Assembly (NCBI GenBank): GCA_003505715.1
Contig: DNXU01000065.1
Coordinates: 1-10,904 of the forward strand
Direction of reading: 5' to 3'
DNA from: Cyanobacteria bacterium UBA8803
GTDB lineage: Bacteria > Cyanobacteriota > Cyanobacteriia > Cyanobacteriales > Coleofasciculaceae
Length of the DNA: 10,904 nucleotides
Numbering within the stretch: the first letter of the stretch is position 1; each line of letters starts with the position of its first letter. The translations under genes and the position numbers were made by a program. The notes under the pieces are model-generated. The model made no database searches, had not been told where the DNA came from, and saw only the letters and a program-made list of their open reading frames with translations. Shown here one piece after another: positions 1 through 7,124 of the stretch.

Positions 1-2582
1 CAACAGGTGAGGATTTAGAGGTTCTATTTGGTGAGGAAACAGAGCAAACGCTCTCAGAACCATCATTGTTCGAGGCTGGCTTGGATGAGTTGGTCAATCA
101 GTCAGCGGTTGAGCTTGATACGGCCAGTGAGTTTGACGATTTAGATTCAATCTTGGTACAAGAAACCACTACCGCTGTCAGTGCAGTCCAAAGCATCGGT
201 GAGTTTGATGAATTAGAGGCACTGCTGACACAAGAAACCACTACCGCTGCCAGCGCAGTCCAAAGCATCAGTGAGTTTGACGAATTAGAGGCACTGCTGA
301 CACAAGAAACCACTACCGCTGCCAATGCAGTCCAAAGCATCAGTGAGTTTGACGAACTAGAGGCACTGCTGACACAAGAAACCACTCTGGCAAGTACAGC
401 ATCTACCTCATCAGAGGTAGAGGCATTTGACGATCTTGAAGCGCTCTTGAGCGAACAGCTGCCTATAGCAGAGCCTGTAACGATGGGCAACAAGGCTGCT
501 CAAAGTCAAGACTCTCTTGATGATGAGCTAGAAGAGCTACTGAAGCAGGCTGAGCAAAGCATAGGTGGCGGACCCGCTACGCGCTCTGACCAGCGGCAGG
601 CTCGTCCTCTACCAAGTCGGCGCATTAAGATGTTTGAGCAGACGATGCGGGTGCCAGTTAAACACTTAGACAGTCTCAGCAACTTGGTCGGAGAACTCGT
701 GGTGAGCCGCAATAGTTTAGAGCAGGATCAAGAACGCCTGCGGCAATTTCTGGATAATTTACAACATCAAGTATTAGCCCTTAGCGATGTTGGTGCCAGA
801 ATGCGGGATTTGTATGAGCGATCGCTTTTGGAAAGCTCTTTGTTAGCTAGCCACAATAACTATCGAGCTGCATTCAATGTGGAGCCGCAAAGTAATAACT
901 CCTCAGGTGTCGAATACCATCCCCTAGAAATGGATCGCTTCACCGGCTTCCATTTGCTCTCTCAAGAGATGATTGAGCTCATTGTCCAAGTACGGGAGTC
1001 AGCATCGGATATCGAGTTTTTGGTGGATGAAACAGATCAGGTCACCCGAAATTTGCGGCAGGTTACCACCCAACTCCAAGAAGGACTGACGCGATCGCGT
1101 ATGGTGCCCTTTGCTCAAAATGCTGATAAATTGCACCGTGCTGTGCGCGATATTTCCATGAAGTTAGGGAAGGAAGCTCAGCTAACGGTTGATGGTCGGG
1201 AGACCTTAATCGACAAAATGATCCTCGAACACCTGAATGACCCGATGACCCACCTCCTCAATAATGCTCTGACTCACGGCATTGAAACGCCAGAGATCCG
1301 CAAATCTAAAGGGAAGCCATCTGTGGGTCAAATTATCCTCAAGGCGTTCCACCAAGGGAACCAGACGGTCATTTCTATCTCCGATGATGGAGCGGGCATA
1401 GATCTGGAACGCATCCGCAAAAAGGCAATTGAGCGGAAGCTGATTACTCCCGCTGAAGCCAGAAACATGACCCCCTTAGATTTATACGATTTTCTTTTCC
1501 ATGCAGGCTTTAGCACTAAAGACCAAGCTGACGACTTCGCCGGTCGTGGTGTAGGTATGGACGTTGTCCGCACTAGCTTAAGTGAAATTCGGGGAGCCAT
1601 CCATACTGATTCTGTCCTAGGAAAAGGCACCACCTTTACCATTCGATTACCCCTAACCCTGAGTATTTGTAAAGCTCTGTGCTGCCTGAGCGATCGGGCT
1701 CGTATTGCTTTCCCTATGGACGGGGTGGAAGATATGATGGATTTGCCAAGCGATCGCGTTCAAACCAATGCAGAAGGTCAGTGCTGTATTCCCTGGCGGG
1801 AAACAATGCTAACTTTTCAGCCGCTCTCGGATTTACTGACCTACAATCGTCAGATCAGTCGGGGCAACGTTTATGGCGGCAATCGGGAAGACGATTTAAT
1901 CTCAATCGTAGTGCTGCGCAGTGCTGGTAACTTTATTGCTCTCCAGGTAGATCAGGTGTTGGGCGAGCAGGAAATTGTAATTAAGCAACTCGAAGGCCCA
2001 GCTCCTAAGCCAGTCGGTATTGCCGGAGCCACCGTCTTGGGCGATGGTCGCATTATGCCAATTGCCGACGTTTTGGAACTTATTGACCTATCAATGGGTC
2101 GGATTCGCAAAGATGGGGGCGTTACCATTTGGCCGAGAACCGAGAGCCAAGACCAAGAAGCCCAAGACGAAACCCCAGCCCAGCATGAGCCAATGGTGCT
2201 GATTGTAGATGACTCTATTACCGTGCGCGAACTCCTGTCCATGACCTTCTCTAAAGCAGGTTATCGGGTCGAACAAGCTCGTGACGGTCAGGAAGCTTGG
2301 GAAAAACTCAGGTCGGGGCTACCGTGCGACATTGTTTTCTGTGATATTGAAATGCCGCGCATGGATGGTCTGGAATTGCTGTCTCGGTTACAGAAAGATG
2401 ACAATCTTAATCAACTACCCATCGCCATGCTCACCTCTCGCGGTGCCAAACGGCATCGGCAAATGGCAGCTCAGCTAGGAGCAAATGGCTACTTTACCAA
2501 ACCCTATCTAGAAGAAGTGCTGCTAGATGCTGCGCAACGGATGATTAAAGGTGAGGTACTGTTGACTCCGAGTGATGATTGA
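1..2582 (+). CDS. CheA-type hybrid histidine kinase, PilL/HmpE-like (5' end outside window)
   Basis: Central kinase of a chemotaxis-like two-component system, here probably of the type controlling type IV pilus motility or phototaxis in cyanobacteria. The reading frame is open from base 3, so the start lies off the window; 859 residues are visible (numbered from base 3). Residues 1-170 are an acidic linker with tandem repeats. About 214-365 is the helical dimerisation/coupling region (starts MRVPVKHLDSLSNLVGELVV). The HATPase domain has an N box (HLLNNALTHGIE, about 418-429), a G1 box (DDGAGID, about 461-467) and a G2 box (GRGVGMD, about 514-520). A CheW-like domain covers about 552-700. A C-terminal receiver domain (about 729-850) has the acidic pair D736/D737, phospho-acceptor D781, T811 and K833, so it looks active. 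The phosphorylated HPt histidine is not visible and should lie upstream. The family assignment is firm; the pathway (pili, hormogonium or phototaxis) is inferred from cyanobacterial homologues. Confidence 0.93.
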   Translation, partial: TGEDLEVLFGEETEQTLSEPSLFEAGLDELVNQSAVELDTASEFDDLDSILVQETTTAVSAVQSIGEFDELEALLTQETTTAASAVQSISEFDELEALLTQETTTAANAVQSISEFDELEALLTQETTLASTASTSSEVEAFDDLEALLSEQLPIAEPVTMGNKAAQSQDSLDDELEELLKQAEQSIGGGPATRSDQRQARPLPSRRIKMFEQTMRVPVKHLDSLSNLVGELVVSRNSLEQDQERLRQFLDNLQHQVLALSDVGARMRDLYERSLLESSLLASHNNYRAAFNVEPQSNNSSGVEYHPLEMDRFTGFHLLSQEMIELIVQVRESASDIEFLVDETDQVTRNLRQVTTQLQEGLTRSRMVPFAQNADKLHRAVRDISMKLGKEAQLTVDGRETLIDKMILEHLNDPMTHLLNNALTHGIETPEIRKSKGKPSVGQIILKAFHQGNQTVISISDDGAGIDLERIRKKAIERKLITPAEARNMTPLDLYDFLFHAGFSTKDQADDFAGRGVGMDVVRTSLSEIRGAIHTDSVLGKGTTFTIRLPLTLSICKALCCLSDRARIAFPMDGVEDMMDLPSDRVQTNAEGQCCIPWRETMLTFQPLSDLLTYNRQISRGNVYGGNREDDLISIVVLRSAGNFIALQVDQVLGEQEIVIKQLEGPAPKPVGIAGATVLGDGRIMPIADVLELIDLSMGRIRKDGGVTIWPRTESQDQEAQDETPAQHEPMVLIVDDSITVRELLSMTFSKAGYRVEQARDGQEAWEKLRSGLPCDIVFCDIEMPRMDGLELLSRLQKDDNLNQLPIAMLTSRGAKRHRQMAAQLGANGYFTKPYLEEVLLDAAQRMIKGEVLLTPSDD
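129..416 (+). repeat. 72-bp in-frame tandem repeat in kinase linker (four units)
   Basis: Four direct units start at 129, 201, 273 and 345 with an exact 72-bp period, each beginning gagtttga. Units 2 and 3 differ at only about three positions; units 1 and 4 are more diverged. Each unit encodes 24 residues with the core EFDELEALLTQETTTAA followed by SAVQSIS. Looser copies of the core flank the array (LEVLFGEE near base 18, FDDLEALLSEQ near base 426, LDDELEELLKQ near base 520), which suggests an old motif that was recently amplified at its centre. Confidence 0.95.
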
Positions 2583-2584
2583 GT

Positions 2585-2626
2585 GTTAGTCATTGCTCGT
2601 TAGTCATTACTTATTGGTCATTAGTT
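2585..2626 (+). repeat. 14-bp intergenic tandem repeat, three copies
   Basis: Three abutting 14-bp units begin at 2585, 2599 and 2613, with cores gttagtcatt, gttagtcatt and attggtcatt. They start directly after the kinase stop codon and fill half of the 82-bp gap before the SpoIID gene. They resemble the short tandem repeats common between cyanobacterial genes. No terminator is evident in this gap, so the two genes may be read through together. Confidence 0.8.
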
Positions 2627-2664
2627 GAAAACTGACACAAGGCAACTGAAATAGGACAGAACAA

Positions 2665-4242
2665 ATGACACAGAGCTTTTGGATGGCCTTATGCCTTTGG
2701 GGGTTGACAGGCTGGGGAGCCTGCGCGGAAACTCCCAAGGAGGTGGAACTACAAGTTGGAATTGTACAGCGCTTTGGCTCAGAAACAACTGACCAGCTCA
2801 CCTTGCAAGCTACTCCAGGCGATCGCCTCACCTTACGCTTTTTGTCAGGTAATATGAAGCCGCAAACAAAGCAAACTGACAGCGTTAAGGTGGAGGTGGC
2901 AATGCAACCGCTACCGCAACCAATCGTAGAAGAACGTTTGGTTCTCAGCGATCATGCTACCTTTGAAACAGCAGAAGATAGTGCCAATCAGTGGCGAAAG
3001 CTTGGCATTCAGGTAGAGGTAGCGCAACCGCAACGCTGGCAGGTTTGGGCGAAACGCGATATTTACCAGACCCCTTTACTGCGGCGCTTGCTACTATCAA
3101 GTCTCAAAGCTCAAGGTTATACCAACGTTCATCTCGAAACCGAAGTTGTACAACAGGTGCGACGGGCATCGTTTGTGCTTGATGGCTATCGCTACAGTAG
3201 GCAGGAGTTAGAGATTTCTGCTGAGAAAAATCTCATCCAAGTGAGTCAAGGTGCGAATAATAAAACCTCTCGTATGTATGGTGGCAGCCTGCGGCTCCAG
3301 CCCAATGCCTACGGTTCCTATACCTTAGTGAATCAAGTTCCCCTAGAAACCTATCTACGCGGTGTAGTACCTCACGAAATTGGGCCGGGGGCACCCTATG
3401 CAGCTGTGGAAGCTCAAACTATTATTGCCCGTACCTACGCCTTGCGGAACTTGCGCCGATTTGCTGCTGACAACTACCAACTCTGTGCCGATACCCACTG
3501 TCAGGTTTATAAAGGGCTAACTGGTACAGTTCCTACAGCCGATCAGGCGATCGCTACGACCAAGGGTACGGTACTGACCCACAACAACGAGCTAGTAGAC
3601 GCCTTATATTATTCCACTTCTGGCGGGGTCACGGCTCCGTTTAGCGATACCTGGAATGGTGCGGAGCGTCCTTACTTAAAAGCTGTAATTGACGCTCCTC
3701 AGACGATCTGGAACTTATCGCAAAAATCCCTAGCAGATGAACGAAATTTCCGTGAATTCATTAACTTAAAAGAGGGATTTAACGAAAGCGGTAGGGATGT
3801 CTTCCGCTGGAGTAGAGCTAACACCCTAGAACAGATCGCTGCTGATTTACAACGCTATCTGGAAAGAACTAAACACCCTCTGGGTAATTTCACCAAAGTC
3901 TTGCAGATGCAAGTAGTGCAGCGGAGCACATCGGGACGTATTCTCAAACTGGCAGTTAAAACTGATAAGGGTGTGGTTGAACTTCATAAAAATGAAGTTC
4001 GCAGTGCTTTTGGTCCTCCTCGCAGTACTCTCTTTTACCTGGAGCCGATCTACGACGCTTCTAAAACTCTCAAAGGCTATACTTTCATCGGTGGTGGTTT
4101 TGGACACGGTGTCGGCTTAAGTCAATACGGTTCCTACAACTTAGCCCAACTGGGCTGGTCAGGAGAGCGCATTCTTAGTTTTTACTATCCTGGAACTAAA
4201 ATTGAGCCCCTGAACGATTCAATTGTTTTTTGGCCAGAGTAG
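2665..4242 (+). CDS. Exported SpoIID/LytB-domain protein
   Basis: Predicted cell-wall protein of 525 residues. In sporulating Firmicutes SpoIID is a lytic transglycosylase that cuts denuded peptidoglycan; in non-sporulating cyanobacteria the family probably serves wall or septum remodelling, and the exact role is not known from sequence. Hallmarks: VPLETYLRGVVPHEIG (225-240), where E238 aligns with the family's catalytic glutamate; AAVEAQTIIARTY (246-258); CADTHCQVY (274-282), a cysteine/histidine cluster like the SpoIID metal site; STSGG (317-321); and C-terminal GGGFGHGVGLSQYG (476-489). Residues 1-21 are a hydrophobic signal sequence with a possible cut after ACA, but it lacks the usual basic residue near the start. 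An in-frame TGA at 2647 and an AGGA 8 bases upstream support the ATG at 2665. Residues 25-220 are an N-terminal extension without a domain I recognise. The gene ends just before a strong terminator. Confidence 0.9.
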   Translation: MTQSFWMALCLWGLTGWGACAETPKEVELQVGIVQRFGSETTDQLTLQATPGDRLTLRFLSGNMKPQTKQTDSVKVEVAMQPLPQPIVEERLVLSDHATFETAEDSANQWRKLGIQVEVAQPQRWQVWAKRDIYQTPLLRRLLLSSLKAQGYTNVHLETEVVQQVRRASFVLDGYRYSRQELEISAEKNLIQVSQGANNKTSRMYGGSLRLQPNAYGSYTLVNQVPLETYLRGVVPHEIGPGAPYAAVEAQTIIARTYALRNLRRFAADNYQLCADTHCQVYKGLTGTVPTADQAIATTKGTVLTHNNELVDALYYSTSGGVTAPFSDTWNGAERPYLKAVIDAPQTIWNLSQKSLADERNFREFINLKEGFNESGRDVFRWSRANTLEQIAADLQRYLERTKHPLGNFTKVLQMQVVQRSTSGRILKLAVKTDKGVVELHKNEVRSAFGPPRSTLFYLEPIYDASKTLKGYTFIGGGFGHGVGLSQYGSYNLAQLGWSGERILSFYYPGTKIEPLNDSIVFWPE

Positions 4243-4265
4243 TAATTGGAGGAAAATAGGGAATA

Positions 4266-4305
4266 GGGAAAGGGTGATTTGCTTTACCCTTTCCCTCAAT
4301 TTTTT
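4266..4305 (+). terminator. Rho-independent terminator after the SpoIID gene
   Basis: A perfect 10-bp stem (GGGAAAGGGT at 4266-4275, ACCCTTTCCC at 4286-4295) with a 10-nt loop is followed by six T residues at 4300-4305. It lies 24 bases past the SpoIID stop codon. The ferredoxin gene converges from the other side and ends about 40 bases away. In that direction the hairpin is followed by a weaker T-rich stretch, so it may serve both transcripts. Confidence 0.88.
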
Positions 4306-4346
4306 GGAAAGATTGGACTTTTTTGGTTAAAGTAATTCCGAAGTTA

Positions 4347-4736
<390 letters not shown>

Positions 4737-4762
4737 CTAGGCGGTAGGCAGCTTCATTTCTG

Positions 4763-4791
4763 ATACTACGAGAAAAAGTTAGGGAGGCCAA
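4763..4791 (-). promoter_or_regulatory. Candidate ferredoxin promoter
   Basis: On the minus strand TTGGCC (4786-4791) and TAGTAT (4763-4768) are separated by 17 bases. Each matches 4 of 6 consensus positions, so the call is weak. It would give a leader of about 110 bases. That leader contains a GC-rich segment (4706-4740) with short inverted repeats (tgcctc/gaggca; ctagc/gctag), which could fold. Confidence 0.3.
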
Positions 4792-4816
4792 ACGGGATTA
4801 GGAATGAAATTGTTAA

Positions 4817-4845
4817 TTGAATATTAAATTAGTTATACTTATAAT
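4817..4845 (+). promoter_or_regulatory. Candidate sigma70-type promoter toward the solute-binding protein gene
   Basis: TTGAAT (4817-4822) is followed after exactly 17 bases by a perfect TATAAT (4840-4845). The direction fits the lipoprotein gene at 5093, but the leader would be about 240 bases. A second perfect TATAAT at 4979-4984, without a good -35 box, lies closer to the gene and could be the actual start signal or a second one. Confidence 0.45.
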
Positions 4846-4985
4846 TCTCCCAAGAGTCAGTTGTTGCCTAATTGGTGCAGATAGTTGTTCTAAAATGAAG
4901 TTTTCACAAGACTTTCTTAAGCTTTATACCTCGACCTTTTCTCGCCTAAATCTTCCATTAATTAGTATTAGTTATATTTATAATT
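4828..4985 (+). repeat. Duplicated 19-bp AT-rich motif containing TATAAT
   Basis: The motif attagttatacttataatt at 4828-4846 recurs at 4967-4985 with one change (c to t), 139 bases apart. Both copies end in the same perfect -10 hexamer. The sequence between the copies is not repeated. This could be a duplicated promoter or operator, or the ends of a small inserted piece. Confidence 0.65.
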
Positions 4986-5022
4986 AAAACCCATGATTTG
5001 TTCTTAGATTTGATACTCCCCG

Positions 5023-5047
5023 ACCTGAAGGTACGAGTCTTTCAGGT
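5023..5047. repeat. Hairpin resembling a decayed palindromic element
   Basis: acctgaa (5023-5029) pairs with ttcaggt (5041-5047) across 11 bases. The stretch from 5011 (tgatactccccgacctgaag) looks like the left half of the palindromic ends found beside IS200/IS605-type and TnpB elements in cyanobacteria, but the right half is degraded. No transposase or TnpB gene is present, so this is at most a remnant. It is not followed by a T-run and is not a terminator. Confidence 0.4.
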
Positions 5048-5092
5048 TCGTTCTTTGTAATCCTCCCACCAACGGCACACCTTGCGTTACCT

Positions 5093-6781
5093 ATGAAAGA
5101 AACTCCTCTACCCTTGTGCCCTCTACCTTCTGCCTTTAGCAGGCGTTCTTGGTTAATACAGTTAATTATTTGGGCTATGGTGGCTTTTACCTTGGCAATA
5201 ATTCTCTCGAACTGTAAAAGCCCATCCCCCCAAAGCACTATCAGCCCAACTTCCCCAGCTACAACATTGGTTTATGGTTCGGGCGGACAGCCTGTAAACC
5301 TGGAACCTGGGAATATCACGGACGGTAATTCAATCATCGTTCAGCAGCAAATCTACGATCGCCTGCTGGAAACTAAACCAGGAACTACGGAACTAGAGCA
5401 GAGTTTGGCCAAGGAATGGGAGGTGTCGAGGGATGGTAAAACCTGGACGTTTAAGCTGCGCCAGGGGGTTCAGTTTCAGGATGGCACCGACTTTAATGCC
5501 GAAGCTGTCAAATTTAACGTGGAGCGTTGGTGGAATCAAGAGAGTGAGTTTGGCTACCGCAAGGCGGGTAAAACCTATGAAATTTGGGGGAATATTTTTG
5601 GTGGCTATAAGGGCACGCCTCAATCGTTATTGCAAGATGTGATTGTAGAGGATGAATACACAATTAAGTTTGTCCTCCAGCAGCCTTTTGCTGCGTTCCC
5701 GGGTGCTATAGCCTCTGGTTACTTTGGCATCGCTAGTCCAGATGCGATTAAAAAAGCGGGTGCCCCCTACGGTACGCCTGCCTCTGTGGCTGTGGGTACA
5801 GGGCCGTTTAGGTTTAAAGAATGGCGCACAGGCGATCGCATTGTCCTGGAGGCGAACCCAAACTATTGGAAACCTGACTTACCCAAAACTCAGCAGTTAG
5901 TTATCCGTTTCATCAGCGATCCCGCAGCCCGATTAGCCCAACTGCGATCCGGGACAATTGATTTAACGGTCGATCTGGCTCCCGATCAGTTGGCAGAAAT
6001 TAAGCGAGACCCCAACTTAGAAGCTGTCTTCCGCCCCTCCTTAAACGTGGGTTACTTAGCTTTGAACCCCAGCTACGAACCGCTAGCCAAAGTCGAAGTG
6101 CGTCAGGCGATCGCAATAGCCCTGAATAAACCAGAGATTGTAAAAGCCTTTTGGGGTGAGTTAGGTCAATACGACAGCCACTTTACCCCTCCTTCTCTGC
6201 AAGAGTATCAGTCAGACCAAGTAGTTGACTATCAATACAATCAGAAACAAGCCAAGGAACTGCTGGTGCAGGCAGGTTACCCCAATGGTTTTGAGCTAGA
6301 TCTGTGGTATATGCCTGTCAGCCGCCCCTACTTCCCCACGCCTAAACCCATTGCCGAAGCGATCGCTGCCGAACTGAGTGCCATTGGCATTAAAGTTAAT
6401 TTACAGACTAAGGACTGGGCAGCTTATTTAGAAGACCGCCGCAAGCCTCCAGGTTTCCAAGCCTTTATGCTAGGTTGGACGGGTGATTATGGCGACCCTG
6501 ACAATTTTTACTACACTCACTTCGGCCCTGGCTCCACATCAGACTTGGGAGGTTGGAAAAATCAGGAAGTTCTCCAGCTTTTAGAACGGGGACGAGCCAC
6601 AAATGATCAGGCTGAACGTACCAAAATCTATGGTCGCGTGGATGAAATCCTTTATCAAGAGGCAGTACGCTTACCGATGGTTCATTCCCAGCCCTTACTA
6701 GCCAAACGCAAGAACCTTACTGGCTGGACTCCTAGTCCCTTAGGTTCAGAGTCCTTAGCCACGGTGAGCAAAAGCTCATAG
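5093..6781 (+). CDS. ABC transporter solute-binding lipoprotein, family 5
   Basis: Binding protein of 562 residues, of the class that captures peptides, glutathione, nickel or similar solutes outside the inner membrane; the substrate cannot be read from the sequence. Residues 17-41 form a lipoprotein signal: RRSW, a hydrophobic stretch, then the lipobox LSNC with lipidated C41. The family signature runs about 105-145 (LAKEWEVSRDGKTWTFKLRQ onward, then FNAEAVKFNVER), followed by GTGPFRFKEW (236-245). The ATG at 5093 is the first usable start after a stop at 4994. A later ATG at 5177 would remove the basic part of the signal, so the long form is preferred. Residues 5-15 are encoded by heptamer repeats of intergenic type, which is odd. 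There is no Shine-Dalgarno sequence. No permease lies next to it, so its partner subunits must be elsewhere. The UPF0367 gene follows 39 bases later. Confidence 0.92.
   Translation: MKETPLPLCPLPSAFSRRSWLIQLIIWAMVAFTLAIILSNCKSPSPQSTISPTSPATTLVYGSGGQPVNLEPGNITDGNSIIVQQQIYDRLLETKPGTTELEQSLAKEWEVSRDGKTWTFKLRQGVQFQDGTDFNAEAVKFNVERWWNQESEFGYRKAGKTYEIWGNIFGGYKGTPQSLLQDVIVEDEYTIKFVLQQPFAAFPGAIASGYFGIASPDAIKKAGAPYGTPASVAVGTGPFRFKEWRTGDRIVLEANPNYWKPDLPKTQQLVIRFISDPAARLAQLRSGTIDLTVDLAPDQLAEIKRDPNLEAVFRPSLNVGYLALNPSYEPLAKVEVRQAIAIALNKPEIVKAFWGELGQYDSHFTPPSLQEYQSDQVVDYQYNQKQAKELLVQAGYPNGFELDLWYMPVSRPYFPTPKPIAEAIAAELSAIGIKVNLQTKDWAAYLEDRRKPPGFQAFMLGWTGDYGDPDNFYYTHFGPGSTSDLGGWKNQEVLQLLERGRATNDQAERTKIYGRVDEILYQEAVRLPMVHSQPLLAKRKNLTGWTPSPLGSESLATVSKSS
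5105..5138 (+). repeat. STRR-like heptamer repeat inside coding sequence
   Basis: Five successive 7-base units, cctctac, ccttgtg, ccctcta, ccttctg and ccttta, follow one another without a gap. This polypyrimidine heptamer pattern is typical of short tandemly repeated sequences between cyanobacterial genes. Here it lies within codons 5-16 of the lipoprotein gene and encodes PLPLCPLPSAF. Confidence 0.7.
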
Positions 6782-6820
6782 GTGATAATAAAGAAAGAAT
6801 GCTTAACGTTTGATAGTTGC

Positions 6821-7087
6821 ATGTTCACCATTGACTTGACTTTAAAGAATACACCTCTGCCCTTATCTGTACAGCGGAAGTCAGAAGAGGACGCCCAGGC
6901 AACTTACGACCAAATTATAGAAGCCATGCGTACAGAGAAGCCGGCGTTGTTGGAACTGAGTTGCGATCGCGATCCGGAAAAGAAAATTGGTGTTCTCACC
7001 AGCCAGATCGTTGCGGTGGTAATTTCTCAGAAATCTGGTGCAGCAGGTGCGGGGCGTTCGCCCGGTTTCTTTGCCCTAACAGAGTAG
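6821..7087 (+). CDS. UPF0367 family protein
   Basis: Small protein of 88 residues, recognised from memory as the UPF0367 family of cyanobacteria; no function is established to my knowledge. It begins MFTIDLTLKNTPLPLSVQRK and ends GRSPGFFALTE, both typical of the family. It is predicted to be soluble, with no signal or membrane segment. A GTG at 6782 would add 13 residues unlike the family, so the ATG at 6821 is preferred. No clear ribosome binding site is seen. It sits 39 bases after the solute-binding protein gene and 37 bases before the ABC ATPase gene, all on one strand, so co-transcription is plausible. This does not by itself link it to transport. Confidence 0.8.
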   Translation: MFTIDLTLKNTPLPLSVQRKSEEDAQATYDQIIEAMRTEKPALLELSCDRDPEKKIGVLTSQIVAVVISQKSGAAGAGRSPGFFALTE

Positions 7088-7124
7088 AGTAAAGGGATGA
7101 GGGATGGGGTAGATCGCAAGCACG

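Noticed and set aside
98..493. Minus-strand open frame of 131 codons opposite the kinase repeats
   Set aside because: It is repetitive only because it is antisense to the 72-bp array. It has no recognisable domain and overlaps a certain gene.
1328..1642. Minus-strand frame of 104 codons within the kinase ATPase domain
   Set aside because: It is a shadow of a conserved coding region, without family resemblance or start signals.
4895..4987. 30-codon plus-strand frame (MKFSQDFLKLYTSTFSRLNL and ten more residues) in the divergent intergenic region
   Set aside because: It has no ribosome binding site, its AT-rich end coincides with the duplicated promoter-like motif, and no known peptide is recognised. 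It could only be revived by ribosome profiling.
4984..5238. Minus-strand frame of 84 codons upstream of the lipoprotein gene
   Set aside because: It runs antisense through the heptamer repeats and the signal peptide, with no homology that I recognise.
6782..6820. Extended GTG start for the UPF0367 gene
   Set aside because: The 13 added residues are unlike the family, whose members begin at MFTIDLTLK.
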